A DNA stretch of 64,000 bases from the NCBI GenBank assembly GCA_016490735.1, contig JAEMWC010000048.1:715001-779000 (forward strand). Reading direction: 5' to 3'. Shown one piece after another: positions 10,028-20,718 of the stretch (its first letter is position 1; each line of letters starts with the position of its first letter). The translations under genes were made by a program, and so were the position numbers. Under the pieces are notes generated by a model. It did no database searches, had not been told where the DNA came from, and worked only from the letters and a program-made list of their open reading frames with translations. This DNA comes from Pachyseris speciosa (Eukaryota > Cnidaria > Anthozoa > Scleractinia > Pachyseridae).

Positions 10028-11236
10028 ACTCTTTCTCTGCCGACGTTTTCTTACATCTTTTTTGCAATTTCCGAAGGGTAGGAAGTCAAGTCGATCTCCT
10101 TATTCCAAATACGGGGTTACCACGGAGATGTTGCTGATCCACAACACCAAAGGCTCTATCTTTCTTGTCACGCTCGTCACGCTACGTGTCGTTTATCTGT
10201 AAACGATCACTGCAGCGACAATTCGGTACTATTTCATTTATAAGTGTGTTTTTCGAGCCGTTTTCCACCTTAGAAGTCCCCTGCCTGGCATCATAAAGCT
10301 GGGTTGATGGGTAGAGGCAATCCTTTGAAAGAAAACAGAGGTAAGAAGCAATTTCACAGGACGTGGGTCGCCGAAAGTATTCGAGCGAGCCGTGGTGATT
10401 CACAGAGTGAAGTTGTCTTTAGCCGTTTTCTGAGTGGATTCCGGGACCTAGCATGGATATTTTCGCGAGTTTTGACTTGTAAATAATGCAATCGGTGCAA
10501 TATTTTGCCAGCAGGACCGGGCGGCTCGACACTTATAAAAAATATGTCAAATGGAAATTGGCAGACTTCCATGCTGCTGTGAGGCAAGAATATCCGAGAA
10601 TTCCTTTGGGTCACAGAAACGTGAAAATTACAGACAGTGAGAGCAACTGAAATCAAACAGCGTTATCGGGGTCGGGCTAAAGGAGTGAGCAGGAAAATGT
10701 ATTGCTTAAGTAGTGTTCATAACTGCGATGATCAGTCACATATTTAATCATTAATCCGCAGTTCAAATATATGATTTTCATATATTCATTCTCACATATT
10801 CACCACTCACGGGTATATTACGAACCAACCAAACGACAAGCTCCCAGAGGGTTTGTTAGCTCAGTCGGAAGAGCGCTGCACCGGTATCGCAGAGGTCGTG
10901 GGTTCGAGTCCCGTACAAGCCTTGATTTTTTTTCAGGCTTTATTTGCACTACTGCTTAAGTAGTGTTCATAACTGCGATGATCAGTCACATATTTAATCA
11001 CTAATCCGCAGTTCAAATATATGAATTTCATATCAGTTCATTCTCAGAATAAACAGTCATATTAAATGGAATTTGGGAGTTTTGGTCAGTTTCCAGGGTG
11101 AAAAAGTCTAAAACACTGATGATTTGGCAATAACAATGGTTCATTTCAACCACAGTCCGAGGTTTGGGAAAGTTACAGGTTTCAAAGACATGGACCACTC
11201 AGATGGTCCATATTTAGTAAAACCGCAGAGAAAGAG
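10028..11236. mobile_element. TTAA-type non-autonomous DNA transposon, copy 1, with inserted tRNA-like repeat
   Basis: This is a diverged copy of the 61967-62966 element (shared blocks cctggcatcataaagctggg, ttgccagcaggaccgg, aataaacagtcatatt). Its right end gaaagag is followed by TTAA at 11237-11240. The left end is less clear. Relative to the other copy it carries an extra segment of about 340 bp (about 10700-11040) with the tRNA-like sequence. It encodes no transposase. Confidence 0.65.
10850..10921 (+). repeat. tRNA-Thr(GGT)-like sequence inside a repeat
   Basis: It folds as a full cloverleaf: acceptor GGTTTGT/ACAAGCC, D arm GCTC/GAGC, anticodon stem CTGCA/CGCAG with one mismatch around loop CCGGTAT (anticodon GGT), T arm GTGGG-TTCGAGT-CCCGT. 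C at the usual U33 and the anticodon GGT, rare for eukaryotic Thr, argue against a working tRNA. Copies of a roughly 85-bp direct repeat (tgcttaagtagtgttcata) flank it at about 10704-10790 and 10952-11040. Confidence 0.6.
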
Positions 11237-11275
11237 TTAATACAGGCAAAAACATAAATGGTATTTGGTATCTAC

Positions 11276-11329
11276 CTGTGCTCCATGCCTGGTTACTTTA
11301 ATGCTGGATCTGCCAGTGGGACCAAAGGT
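11276..11329 (-). CDS. 54-nt juxtamembrane exon
   Basis: A phase 0-0 exon, acceptor ttgtttcag and donor CAG|gtagat, encoding TFGPTGRSSIKVTRHGAQ. Only this frame is open. SSIKV could be the second-strand motif of a SEA-like fold. It sits 36 nt outside the right end of the 10028-11236 transposon copy. Confidence 0.6.
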
Positions 11330-11884
11330 CTGAAACAATAAAATCAACGCGTGAACATGTATTATTGTCGAGTGAGTCAGGTGGCCTCTAAAAAATTGTG
11401 TTCCGCCAATATCTGTACCCAGTAAGGTCAATTTCCCATGGCAGACTAAATTCGAATTCGTAAGCTCATGCGGATAAACCAATAAACCAGCCTTGTCAAA
11501 CTTATTTGGAGCAGCAGTAGGCAGGATAAAAGGAGCCGAGGCAGCAAGGGAATTGAGGGAAATTCAACCCCCAAAATTTTGAAAACAAGCGCTTCAGTTG
11601 GGGCGCTTTAGGGATAAACTCTGCTCCATTCTGACAGCTTTTTCAGGGTGTTTTAATCTGGGCGGGAAAAGCAAAGGAATTAAGCACGTTTTTATTATTA
11701 ACTACATTATGTGTCGAGTAGGCGGCAAACACTCTGCTTTAGGAGGCAAAATCGCCGGCTGCTGACACATTTGACTGAGATGTTGAACTAAGGAAATTTA
11801 TATGGTGAAAGAGTTTCAATGTGCATCGCCACCTTCAATATACCCTCACTACACTGACATTATATATTTATGACATATTCTTAC

Positions 11885-11983
11885 CTTTAGATTTAAAATT
11901 CTTAACACTGCCTTTCTGACCAGATCCAATATTTGCTCCTTATTTTTTGTGTCCGTAGATCCCAACTCTCCTTTGTAGAACAG
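11885..11983 (-). CDS. Juxtamembrane exon, possible SEA-like segment
   Basis: A 99-nt phase 0-0 exon, acceptor ttcaattatag and donor AAG|gtaaga. It encodes LFYKGELGSTDTKNKEQILD followed by an amphipathic helix (LVRKAVLRILNLK). A short strand followed by a helix before a membrane anchor recalls the front half of a SEA domain, but similarity is by eye only. The other two frames hit stops. Confidence 0.65.
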
Positions 11984-12196
11984 CTATAATTGAAATTATT
12001 TTTCTTTAGACAAAAAATCAGCAAGAAGCTCCTTTTCCTCGCCGTTTTTCTCAAAGTTAGTCTTACACCAGACAAATATGACGTAAGTTTGCGAGGGAGT
12101 CTACGAATCGCAGATAGCATGCCTGTATTCGCAGTGGGTTGCAATAATAATACTAATCATAAAAACTGCAATTTCCTCGATTGTGATTGGTTTAAA

Positions 12197-12328
12197 AAAC
12201 TCCTATTTTCCACTAATTCAAGTTGTTATCGGACAGTTTGTTATTGGACACTTTGTTATTGGACAGTTTGTTACCGGACAGTTCAATAAGCCAATCACAT
12301 TCAAAGTAAAATTTTAAATCAACCAATC

Positions 12329-12361
<33 letters not shown>

Positions 12362-12365
12362 CAAC
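12197..12365. repeat. Short tandem motifs (ttgttattggacag and aaccaatcacattcaaagt)
   Basis: Four consecutive units of ttgttaycggacagt-type sequence are followed by three units of accaatcaca(ttcaaag). No coding sense. Confidence 0.6.
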
Positions 12366-12535
12366 CTTGGTTACAGTTACCATACATTTTGATTGTAGTC
12401 AATTTCCAGAGCGACATTAACCAATTTACGCTTCCTTTGTCAGTCTTTTAATGCAAAATTTCCTTCCCTTTTATAACTTGGCTCTTCCTCTTTTCTCGGA
12501 AATTGTAATTTTATGATTAATTGGTAATAAGACTT

Positions 12536-12650
12536 CGTGTCGTCCAATTCGATCTGTAATCATACTCGTGATAAACAAATCGGACTCCCGCTGCGCGGTC
12601 GTCCGATTTTGTTGTCACTCGTATGATTACAGACCGAATTGGACTCCACT
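12536..12650. repeat. Palindromic MITE
   Basis: gtccaattcgatctgtaatc and atactcgtgataaacaaatc are mirrored by gattttgttgtcactcgtat and gattacagaccgaattggac around a short G/C-rich centre. Confidence 0.7.
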
Positions 12651-12667
12651 CAGTCCTATTATCATTA

Positions 12668-12668
12668 C

Positions 12669-12704
<36 letters not shown>

Positions 12705-12712
12705 TGATGATA

Positions 12713-12745
<33 letters not shown>
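12668..12745. repeat. (AAT)n(GAT)n microsatellite
   Basis: About ten aat units followed by gat units. Frames across it are artefacts. Confidence 0.9.
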
Positions 12746-12914
12746 TTCGCCTTTTCTTCAGGAGTACGAAAGCCTATGAATTTGGGATGTGTCCATACAT
12801 TTTATACTTCGAGTCACCACTATAAAATATTTTACATTCTCCTGTGTTTCACTCTTGCTAAGAAAGCCGGAATTCAATTCGAACAGAGAAATAAGGCTAC
12901 TTAGTGTCAGTTTC

Positions 12915-12916
<2 letters not shown>

Positions 12917-12965
<49 letters not shown>
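12917..12965. repeat. (TA)n microsatellite
   Basis: About 24 uninterrupted ta units. Confidence 0.9.
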
Positions 12966-12968
<3 letters not shown>

Positions 12969-13026
12969 AAAAAAGCTTTCCTTGAATCCTTTTCAATCAT
13001 TTGTGTGGAGAACAAAAAGGCAGTAC

Positions 13027-13097
13027 CTTTACTTCGATAACCCTCGCCGATGGTGAAGCAGTGACAGTACGAAGGTTACTTGTTGGAGACGCAAACT
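13027..13097 (-). CDS. Ser/Thr-rich juxtamembrane exon
   Basis: A 71-nt exon, phase 1 in and 0 out, acceptor tttgcaacag and donor AAG|gtactg. It encodes FASPTSNLRTVTASPSARVI followed by EVK, a short serine/threonine-rich stalk that leads into the next exon. It has no homology support. The case rests on phase: it is the only piece found that links the phase-1 array to the phase-0 exon at 11885. Confidence 0.65.
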
Positions 13098-13149
13098 CTG
13101 TTGCAAAAAATAAAAGTAACGATTTAGCGCAAGATTCTATTTAATGTGC

Positions 13150-13255
13150 ATGGTTTGATCGTGGTGAGCTGTAGTGGAGAGGGGATGGGGTGGTGAGGGG
13201 GAGAGGGATGGGGTGGTGAGGGGGAGAGGGGATGGGGTGTGAGGGGGAGAGGGGA
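13150..13255. repeat. Purine-rich minisatellite (gaggggatggggtggtgaggggga)n
   Basis: About three to four units of 30-35 bp, all G/A/T with no C. The antisense frame reads Pro/Ser-rich but is a repeat artefact. Confidence 0.75.
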
Positions 13256-14212
13256 CACAACAGGGCCAGACACCGAGAGGTGATGCTCTCACGACTTGGA
13301 AAGCGGTTCTTTTACTTTTTGGTCTATAGCAATCTAATAAAAAGTTTATAGAATTAGCGACCACTCTTTCCTGGTTCCTTTGCAGTTTACAAAATCTGCG
13401 CACGCGTAGTTGACGAAACCTCCGAAGGAGCTTGGCAGGTTCTTTGCTTCTTCAGAGCATCACTTCCATTCGATTGTATGGTTTAAAAAGTTGCATCGTT
13501 ATTGGCCCGACCACTTATCAAGGAGCCCTGTCGTCATTAGCTCCAAAAACTGTAAACAGTGATTGGTGCTCTCTACCTTTATTGTGTCATCATTAAGTTG
13601 TTCAGTTGATTTTCAAAACTTCAGAAACTTTTCTAGCCCCCTCCCTCCCCCCCCCAAAAAAAGAAAACAAACAAACAAACGTACACAATGTTTGAAAATT
13701 GATTGAGCTTGTTTGCACGACACACTCCAAGAAAAATGGTAGAAAATCGATTTGAAACACATTTTGGGACAGCTGGTTGTTAGCAACGGTTAAGTGGTGG
13801 GTTTGCAACTACTTTGCTCAGCACTGATTACATAAGAGCTCCTCTACTATGCTAGAATCCGGGACAAAACTAGTTGAAACACTCCCGAAAAAGAAACGTT
13901 TTCGTTAAACGAGTGAATTCTCCAATATCTACTGATACATACTTATCCTCTCCCAGTCAGGGCTTTTCAGGGATAATTTACAATACTGGCCGGGGGACTT
14001 ACTCCACATATTTCATCTCTCTCTCCCCTTGTCAATGTTGTAACAACCAGACAGTGTCCACAAAACATGTGTCTTTTTTCTCTATTACGGAAGGACGCGT
14101 CTTTGGTAGAAAGCGATTTTTTTGCCCAAATGTCTCAACACATGTGTCCTCGGTTGTAGCTATAGCCTGTCTTTATATCAAGGCACAAATTAAGACTATT
14201 GAGTGAACTCAC

Positions 14213-14371
14213 TAATGCAGTGCAATTTATCCACTGTTCCATTAGAAGTGGTGGTTTGACTTTGGCCACAGGAAATACACGTTATCTGCCCTGTAGAAGG
14301 TTGGTAAGTACCAAGTGGACACAAGATACACTCTCTGTCCTGGGTACTGTATGAACCAGCTGGGCAGTCGG
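14213..14371 (-). CDS. GCC2/GCC3-like module, type B (B7, last of the array)
   Basis: A 159-nt phase 1-1 exon: DCPAGSYSTQDREC, LGTYQPSTGQITC and SNGTVDKLHCIS. The donor is gtgagt. It is the last cysteine-rich module before the juxtamembrane exons. Confidence 0.88.
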
Positions 14372-14514
14372 CTATGAAACATGAAAATGCAAAATAAGTT
14401 GAGAACACTGATGTCCCATGAAGTTAGTGGTAATGTGCCCTCTATTTCGCTTTATTTGATATTTTCTACACTAAGTCACTGCTTATACTAACACATTACA
14501 CTAAGTCACTGCTT

Positions 14515-14648
14515 AATACACCATTTTGCTAATGAATTGTGGGTGGATCCATTCCTTTGTGGGGGCAAACGGCTAGTTTAGGACGTAATTTGAAATTGTA
14601 TTTTGACCGTTTGCCCCCACAAAGGACTGGATCTACCCACAATTCACC
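14515..14648. repeat. Palindromic MITE, family P copy 2
   Basis: The core ttgtgggtggatcc, ctttgtgggggcaaacgg and its mirror are shared with copies 1 and 3. The outermost right end is missing. An 18-bp direct repeat (acactaagtcactgctta) stands just left of it at about 14469 and 14498. Confidence 0.75.
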
Positions 14649-14767
14649 TCGATTCAATTTAATTCAACCCCCGACTAGGAGCTGCCATTAAAGCTTGTCG
14701 GCTTCCCCTCACCATAAAGTTTCCAGATATATTAGAATAAAATAGAATGTACGAAAACAATTAATAC

Positions 14768-14929
14768 CTATGCACTCAGATTCTTCCACCGTTCCTCTCA
14801 AGGCTGTAGTGAGATTTGAGCCACAGGAAATACAATGTTTTCGTCCCTCCACAGGTTGATATGTGCCAAGTGGACAGTCAACACAATTTTTGTCAGAAGT
14901 ATTGTAGTAAAAGCCAGAGGGACAGTTTG
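14768..14929 (-). CDS. GCC2/GCC3-like module, type A (A6)
   Basis: A 162-nt phase 1-1 exon: NCPSGFYYNTSDKNC, CVDCPLGTYQPVEGR and LRGTVEESECIG, acceptor tctattcag, donor gtatta. Confidence 0.88.
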
Positions 14930-15015
14930 CTGAATAGAGATAAAGGAAAAAAAAAAATGAGGAATGACTTTGTAATCAGCATTGGTAATCATGGGAGTGC
15001 GAACCAGTGTAGTTA

Positions 15016-15044
15016 ATTATTATTATTGTTATTATTATTATTAC

Positions 15045-15089
<45 letters not shown>

Positions 15090-15090
15090 A
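15016..15090. repeat. (TTA)n microsatellite
   Basis: About 24 tta units with two variant units, directly beside the hammerhead element. Confidence 0.9.
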
Positions 15091-15103
15091 TGCATATTAA
15101 CGT

Positions 15104-15169
15104 GGCTTGCCTGACATACGTATGTTTCGTCCCTGCCAAGGGACTCATCAGAGACCTTTCGGTGTAGCC
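15104..15169 (-). ncRNA. Hammerhead ribozyme (type I, short stem III)
   Basis: On the minus strand: stem I outer GGCT (with AGCC) and inner GTCT (with AGGC, one wobble), CTGATGA, stem II GTCCC-TTGGCA-GGGAC, GAAA, stem III CATAC/GTATG, then TC with predicted cleavage after 15113. Every invariant core base is present and stem II is perfect. The asymmetric internal loop in stem I is typical of fast type I hammerheads. Metazoan retrozymes and Penelope-like elements are the known carriers of this type. Confidence 0.8.
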
Positions 15170-15282
15170 AACTCGTCAAACATCGCGTTTGAAGTCCCGC
15201 CAGCAATCAAATGATGGTGGCAATCTGGCCTTATATCACATAAGGATTCCCAATTGCATAACGAAACATACGTATGTCAGGC
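15109..15282. mobile_element. Short element with 21-bp perfect inverted ends and a hammerhead
   Basis: The left end (15109-15129) is the exact reverse complement of the right end (15262-15282). The left end is part of the hammerhead. The right end repeats, on the plus strand, only the GAAA, stem III and cleavage-site portion. It contains no open frame, so any mobility would be non-autonomous. Confidence 0.65.
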
Positions 15283-15514
15283 TCGGTGGTTACAGTACTG
15301 GGAAAATGACAGATATACTATTTAAAATACAAGACTTAAACTACTAACAAAATTAAACAAAAAAATAATCATAAAAAGATAGAAGCCCACTTATGATAGA
15401 ACATTGATAATGTTTTATTAGCACTTGTGATCTTCTTTAAATTAACCAGACTATCATGCAGCCGAAGAAGAAAACATAGCTCATCCTCACGCCCGCACCA
15501 GTGCAAAAAATATG

Positions 15515-15675
15515 GTATATTCCCTTATCACGCACCGCCATCTTGGATTGTGTGGTGCACCAAAGCGAGGCTGGACGGGCATAAAATTCTTGGGGAAGGG
15601 TTGCGTTACAATGTTTTGAGTGGAGATACACGCGATCACGACCCACGATCATTGCTGTAGTATGCTGTAACTAGT
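15515..15675. repeat. Left partner of a distant inverted repeat
   Basis: About 160 bp (cacgcaccgccatcttgg through gcagtatgctgta-type end) recur in reverse orientation at 20005-20165 with few differences. The open frames here are repeat-derived. Confidence 0.7.
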
Positions 15676-16390
15676 AGTAATCGTAGATTAGAGAGTGCGT
15701 TCGAATCTGTTAAAATAGCTATGTATGATAAGTTTTGCATTTGAGAGCTAACACCGTGTTTTGTGTCATGGCTGTCGTTAGTTTTGTGTTATTTGTTTGG
15801 TTTGTTTCTATTGTAGGTTGTATTATTTGGAGTTTTCCTTTAAAATGGGGGTGGTAGTGCAGCGCCGTTGCACACAAGTTTCAGCTAAAAGTTTCAACGT
15901 GTATAAAAAGGGGCTTCCGACGTTTGTCACGCAATATAATAATTTTTCATATTTTGAATACAAACAAACAACAACCTCCATAGATTAATTTATCACGCAG
16001 CATTTAGTAAATTTGCGAGGTTTCATAAGAATCCGACGCAAACCGGTGGTGATCTCATGAACAGCTGGCTGTCATATGTTATCCCTCATTTGCATACAGT
16101 AAAGCCAGCGCGTTCGATCTCTTGTTTTATAGCTTTTTTTATTGTATTGACTGCGTAGAAATATTCAGGGAAAGAGGATTGTGGGCTGCTTTCAGTCAGT
16201 GTCATAAACCAGTTGCAAAGTTGAACCCAACAATAAGTTTTAATAGTTCAACATCTTGGTAATGTAGTTGATACAATGGCAGTGGTCAAAACAAATAGCA
16301 GGACAAAATTGAACAAACGGATATATTATGTTTTACATTAGTTTTCTAAATTGGAATTCAATAAGAAACTTGCATAACTCAACATGTCAA
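15676..16390. other. Region without recognised gene
   Basis: Intronic AT-rich sequence between repeat arms. I see no exon-like segment and no named repeat. Confidence 0.5.
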
Positions 16391-17181
16391 TGTATTTCAT
16401 TAATTATGTGTGCGCTTCATTGTTTTTTAAGACAATGACTTATTCCCCAGGGTTTCGCATATATACATTGCTAATTATTACTTACTGTAGCAATAAAAAA
16501 GGATTCACTTAACCATGTCGTTTCTCTCTCTTTTTCTGTCCCACATTCCTCTTTTTCCCCGGACTCTTTTCCCCACTATTTTCCACTATTTTTCTGTCCC
16601 AAAGCCCCCCTCTTTTTCTCTATCTTTTTAAATTTATTTGACTCCTCTACTGGGCTCTGAACCATCGCCCTACAATCGGCTTGCTGATACCAGTGGCCGT
16701 CACCTTACCACTGCGCTACACAAACCAGTTGCAAGGTACCCGTCAATAACTACGTTTTAACTTGCCTATCCATCTAAAAAAATCTTCAAGAAATGCACGA
16801 AAGATCTACTTTGCACAAAAGAATGCATTTCCTCTACACTTTGTTTGGTCCATTTAGATATATAAAAAAGCAAATTAGTAATATTTATTTCCGTTCTGCT
16901 GTATACCAAAACGACATGTTTTGTCGCGCGAAAATGGCCCAATTGAACTTGATCGCTCTCACAAAGATCGTTCAGGATCACGACTGGTTCATAGACTGTG
17001 CAAGGAACAAAACCTGCTCGATTCAATAAAACGTCCTGAACCTGGGTGCAGCAACACATTCAGCTGGACAAGAGCTTCATCTCAAGAAGGGTATGACTGG
17101 CGATGCTCGAAGAGCGGTTGCGATGGAGTGGCATCAATGCGCCATAAATCAAGCTTTTCATCGGCAAAAAGTATTAGCCTC
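16391..17181 (+). mobile_element. Left arm of a long inverted repeat with Merlin-like transposase remnant
   Basis: This arm matches the reverse complement of 17975-18755 almost base for base. It contains the zinc-ribbon part of an ISXO2/IS1595-like (Merlin) transposase: EPGCSNTFSWTRASSQ, then YDWRCSKSGCDGV and SxRHKSSFS. The frame is shifted before and after. A tRNA-like segment (antisense, about 16640-16725, A-box TAGCGCAGTGG, B-box GGTTCAGAGCC) lies in the outer part. Confidence 0.6.
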
Positions 17182-17974
17182 GGAAAAATTTCCGCACAGC
17201 CCCATACATTAATTATGCATTCAATCTTTGTTCTAAGAAAACGATAGCAGTAACAATGTTAAGCCTTTGGGACTTCTGCTCTTTGTTTCGGAAGTTCTTT
17301 ATTTTTTTTAAGTCTTTGGAAACAGGATACCTTTGGCGCGTTTTCCCTTCGAAAGCCCCAATTTCAAGTATATCTTACTAGGTTTTTTTTATCGGAGTTT
17401 TAAAGTAATTCAGTTTTGCTGTGCATTGTAGGTGATTCAAATAAATTTCAGTGGCAGGGTTAGCGGTGAAATCGCTGTATGGTTATCGTCAATCTGTTGT
17501 ATTTGCAGACAAAATGTTTGAAAATAAAATAATTTTCTTACCGTGTGTAGCTCGTTCTTTGCTATCCTTGTCGAAATTTGCTGGAGCTCATGACTTAAGT
17601 TTCATTTGAGGAAAATGTAATTTTTCCCTTTCTTGCGCGCATCACGAAGTGAGCATAGACTGTCTACTGGTATGTTTGGAACCCTCTTCCTCGTCTTTGC
17701 GGACTTCATAGAGGTCAGCGATATGCATGAGAATGTTTCCAAAGTGTTCTTTGCCGTAGTGCTGAACTCACATGTATTCCTGTAGGTCGCCCTGGAAAAG
17801 TTTTTGGGATGTTGCTGTTCAGCATAAACCTCGCTTTACTCGCCACCATGTATTTTTAATGCCCCTTGTATGGGCTTAGAAGTTTGGGCTGTGGTTTGCA
17901 TGGCTTTTTCTTCAAGAGAGGTTTCGTACACTGCTTGAGTTGTGGTAAATTTGTGCGCCCAAGTGTATGTTGAG
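17182..17974. other. Spacer between the inverted arms
   Basis: About 790 bp. The minus strand at about 17840-17975 continues the transposase reading (TYTWAHKFTTTQAVYETSLEE), as expected just after the zinc ribbon in Merlin-type proteins. The rest is unrecognised. Confidence 0.45.
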
Positions 17975-18755
17975 GCTAATACTTTTTGCCGTTGAAAAGC
18001 TTGATTTATGGCGTATTGATACCACTCCATCGCAACCGCTCTTCGAGCATCGCCAGTCATACCCTTCTTGAGATGAAGCTCTTGTCCAGCTGAATGTGTT
18101 GCTGCACCCAGGTTCAGGACGTTTTATTGAATCGAGCAGGTTTTGTTCCTTGCACAGTCTATGAACCAGTCGTGATCCTGAACGATCTTTGTGAGAGCGA
18201 TCAAGTTCAATTGGGCCATTTTCGCGCGACAAAACATGTCGTTTTGGTATACAGCAGAACGGAAATAAATATTCCTGATTTGCTTTTTTATATATCTAAA
18301 TGGACCAAACAAAGTGTAGAGGAAACGCATTCTTTTGTCCAAAGTAGATCTTTCGTACATTTCTTGAAGATTTTTTTAGATGGATAGGCAAGATAAAACG
18401 TAGTTATTGACGGGTACCTTGCAACTGGTTTGTGTAGCGCAGTGGTAAGGTGACGGCCACTGGTATCAGCAAGCCGATTGTAGGGCGATGGTTCAGAGCC
18501 CAGTAGAGGAGTCAAATAAATTTAAAAAGATAGAGAAAAAGAGGGGGGCTTTGGGATAGAAAAATAGTGGGGAAAAGAGTCCGGGGAAAAAGAGGAATGT
18601 GGGACAGAAAAAGAGAGAGAAACGACATGGTTAAGTGAATCCTTTTTTTATTGCTACAGTAAGTAATAATTAGCAATGTATATATGCGAAACCCTGGGGA
18701 ATAAGTCATTGTCTTAAAAAACAACGAAGCGCACACATAATTAATGAAATAGAAT
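17975..18755 (-). mobile_element. Right arm of the long inverted repeat with Merlin-like transposase remnant
   Basis: Reverse-complement partner of 16391-17181, with the same zinc-ribbon peptide on the minus strand and the same tRNA-like segment (about 18430-18515, plus strand). Differences between arms are few, so the inversion is recent or kept similar by conversion. Confidence 0.6.
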
Positions 18756-19109
18756 GTATAATTAATGTATGGGGCTAGATGGAAATTTTTCCCAGCTTTC
18801 TAATATTCTCGTAAGTAGCCTTAGCCATATTTGCTACTGGAAATTCGAATAAATCAACAAACTTCACTCACCTTGTGGAAAACTGCGAAGAGCGAAAATA
18901 TGATGCAATACATGTAGGTGGCTACAATCTTTCCACCTCGAGCGGTAATTTTAAAACATTAGCACATGAGATCGAGGCTATATGTGCCACGCAGTCAGTC
19001 CAAAATGGCGCCCAAACGCTCAAATCCGCTTGGCATCAAGATCGATACTCACGGGTCTGGTGAACAAACCCGCGAGAGTGATTTCGGTAAAAACGACACG
19101 ATTAGTATG

Positions 19110-20005
19110 CGTTCTCTTTCGTCGAACGCAATAACGACAAGCGAAACGAAAGTGGCGAGAATTTGTCGTTTTTCAGCTTTCCCTCAAATCCCTCACAGAG
19201 ATCGCAGTGGATTGCCGCGATAAAGCGAGATGAAAGGCCGCTTTTGGGGGTAAGTGTGAAGAGTCGTGTTGTCAAACGCACGTGTTTATACTAGTGGTCG
19301 ACTTTTTCCTTCGATTTAAGACTCAACTATCACGTTTTATTCATGAAATATTTACTCAACACCTATCCAGAGCAACTGCCGTCAATTGTTTGAATCCACC
19401 AGTGTTCTTTAAGCTTACTTTAGATTTTTTGCTGCTTTTGGTCCAAGCTGTCAAACATTACTTGAACTTGAACTTGAACTTGTTTTCATTGACTCGGATT
19501 TGGCTATCTGTATTCAATGAGATTCTCCCGTGTTGTCAGCTTTTTCATTTGTTGTTTCAAACTCGTTTCCTAGATCAAGTTTATCTTGTGGGCGGTTTTT
19601 ACTGTCCTTGTTCTATGCAAACTGCGATGGCACAACTCCTGGTTTTAAACTTGGAAGCCCGGTTATAATTTTATTATCACTTGGCTTGAAGTGAGCGGAG
19701 CATAGAAGAGTAAAGCCTTTCTTGATCTAGGATGTAAGGAGACTGCTGGTAGAATCGACTGCAGTTGCTCTGGATATGTATTGAGTAAATACTTCATGTG
19801 CTAGCTGAGTCTTAAATCGAAAGAAAAAGTCGAACACATGCCTTTGACAAGTGTACTCGCTGGTCACGACTCGACTAACTAACTCCAAAAAGCGGCCCTT
19901 CATCTTGCTTTATCACGGCAATCCACTGCGATCTCTGTGAGAGTTTTGAAGGAAAGTTGAAAAACGACAAATTATCGCCACTGTCGTTTCGCTTGTCGTC
20001 ATTAC
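19110..20005. repeat. Fold-back element
   Basis: Left arm (about 19110-19390) and right arm (about 19740-20005) are reverse complements: gatcgcagtggattgccg opposite cggcaatccactgcgatc, and gactttttccttcgattta opposite taaatcgaaagaaaaagtc. The centre of about 350 bp is not repeated. No transposase. Confidence 0.6.
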
Positions 20006-20165
20006 AGCATACTACAGCAATGATCGTGGGTCATGATTGCGTGTATCTCCACTAAAACATTGTAACGCAACCCTCCCCCAAGAACTTTATGCCCGTCCAA
20101 CCTCGCTTTGGTGCACCACACAATCCAAGATGGCGGTGCGTGATAAGGGAGTATTTTGCTATAAG
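20005..20165. repeat. Right partner of the distant inverted repeat
   Basis: Reverse complement of 15515-15675 (cagcatactacagcaatgat through caagatggcggtgcgtg). It abuts the fold-back element. Confidence 0.7.
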
Positions 20166-20559
20166 AACAGAATAGTTTAAAGCCTGCTAATTAGTCGAAA
20201 AATTGTGGCAACCGTATAAGATTTTACTTGGATTCAATTGGATTTCTTCGTGTTTATTACATTGTGACTGACTTTTAAACTGAATTTAAATCTATCGGAC
20301 TCTTTAGATATCAAGAGAAGTAATCAATCATTCACTCTTCTATCAACATCATGGTCAATCATCATCATCATTAGGGTATGAGACCCTAGAATCAGTTCAG
20401 TTAAAGGCTTGCCAATAGAGTGCATCATTTTCCATCACCATCTCCTTCATGATTTTATTCATGTGATGCAACAAATTTTTGGGGTCTGTGAATTTAATGA
20501 TAAGGCCTTATGTAGCACCCGACTCAAAGAGGACTGACTGGGTTTGTAGGTTCACTTAC

Positions 20560-20718
20560 TGACACACTGGATTTTATCCACTGTTCCATTAGAAGTGGTG
20601 GTTTGATTTTCACCACAGGAAATGCATGTTATCTGCCCTGTAGAAGGTTGGTAAGTACTAAGCGGACACAAGATACACTTTCTGTCCTGGGTACTGTATG
20701 AACCAGCCGGGCAGTCGG
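20560..20718 (-). CDS. GCC2/GCC3-like module, type B (B6)
   Basis: A 159-nt phase 1-1 exon: DCPAGSYSTQDRKC, LSTYQPSTGQITC and SNGTVDKIQCVS. The usual PLGTYQ is PLSTYQ here. Donor gtaagtg. The intron that follows is almost 6 kb and holds the 15515-20165 repeat cluster. Confidence 0.88.

Noticed and set aside
10850..10921. Functional tRNA-Thr gene
   Set aside because: It lies in a dispersed repeat, has anticodon GGT and C at the U33 position, and an anticodon-stem mismatch.
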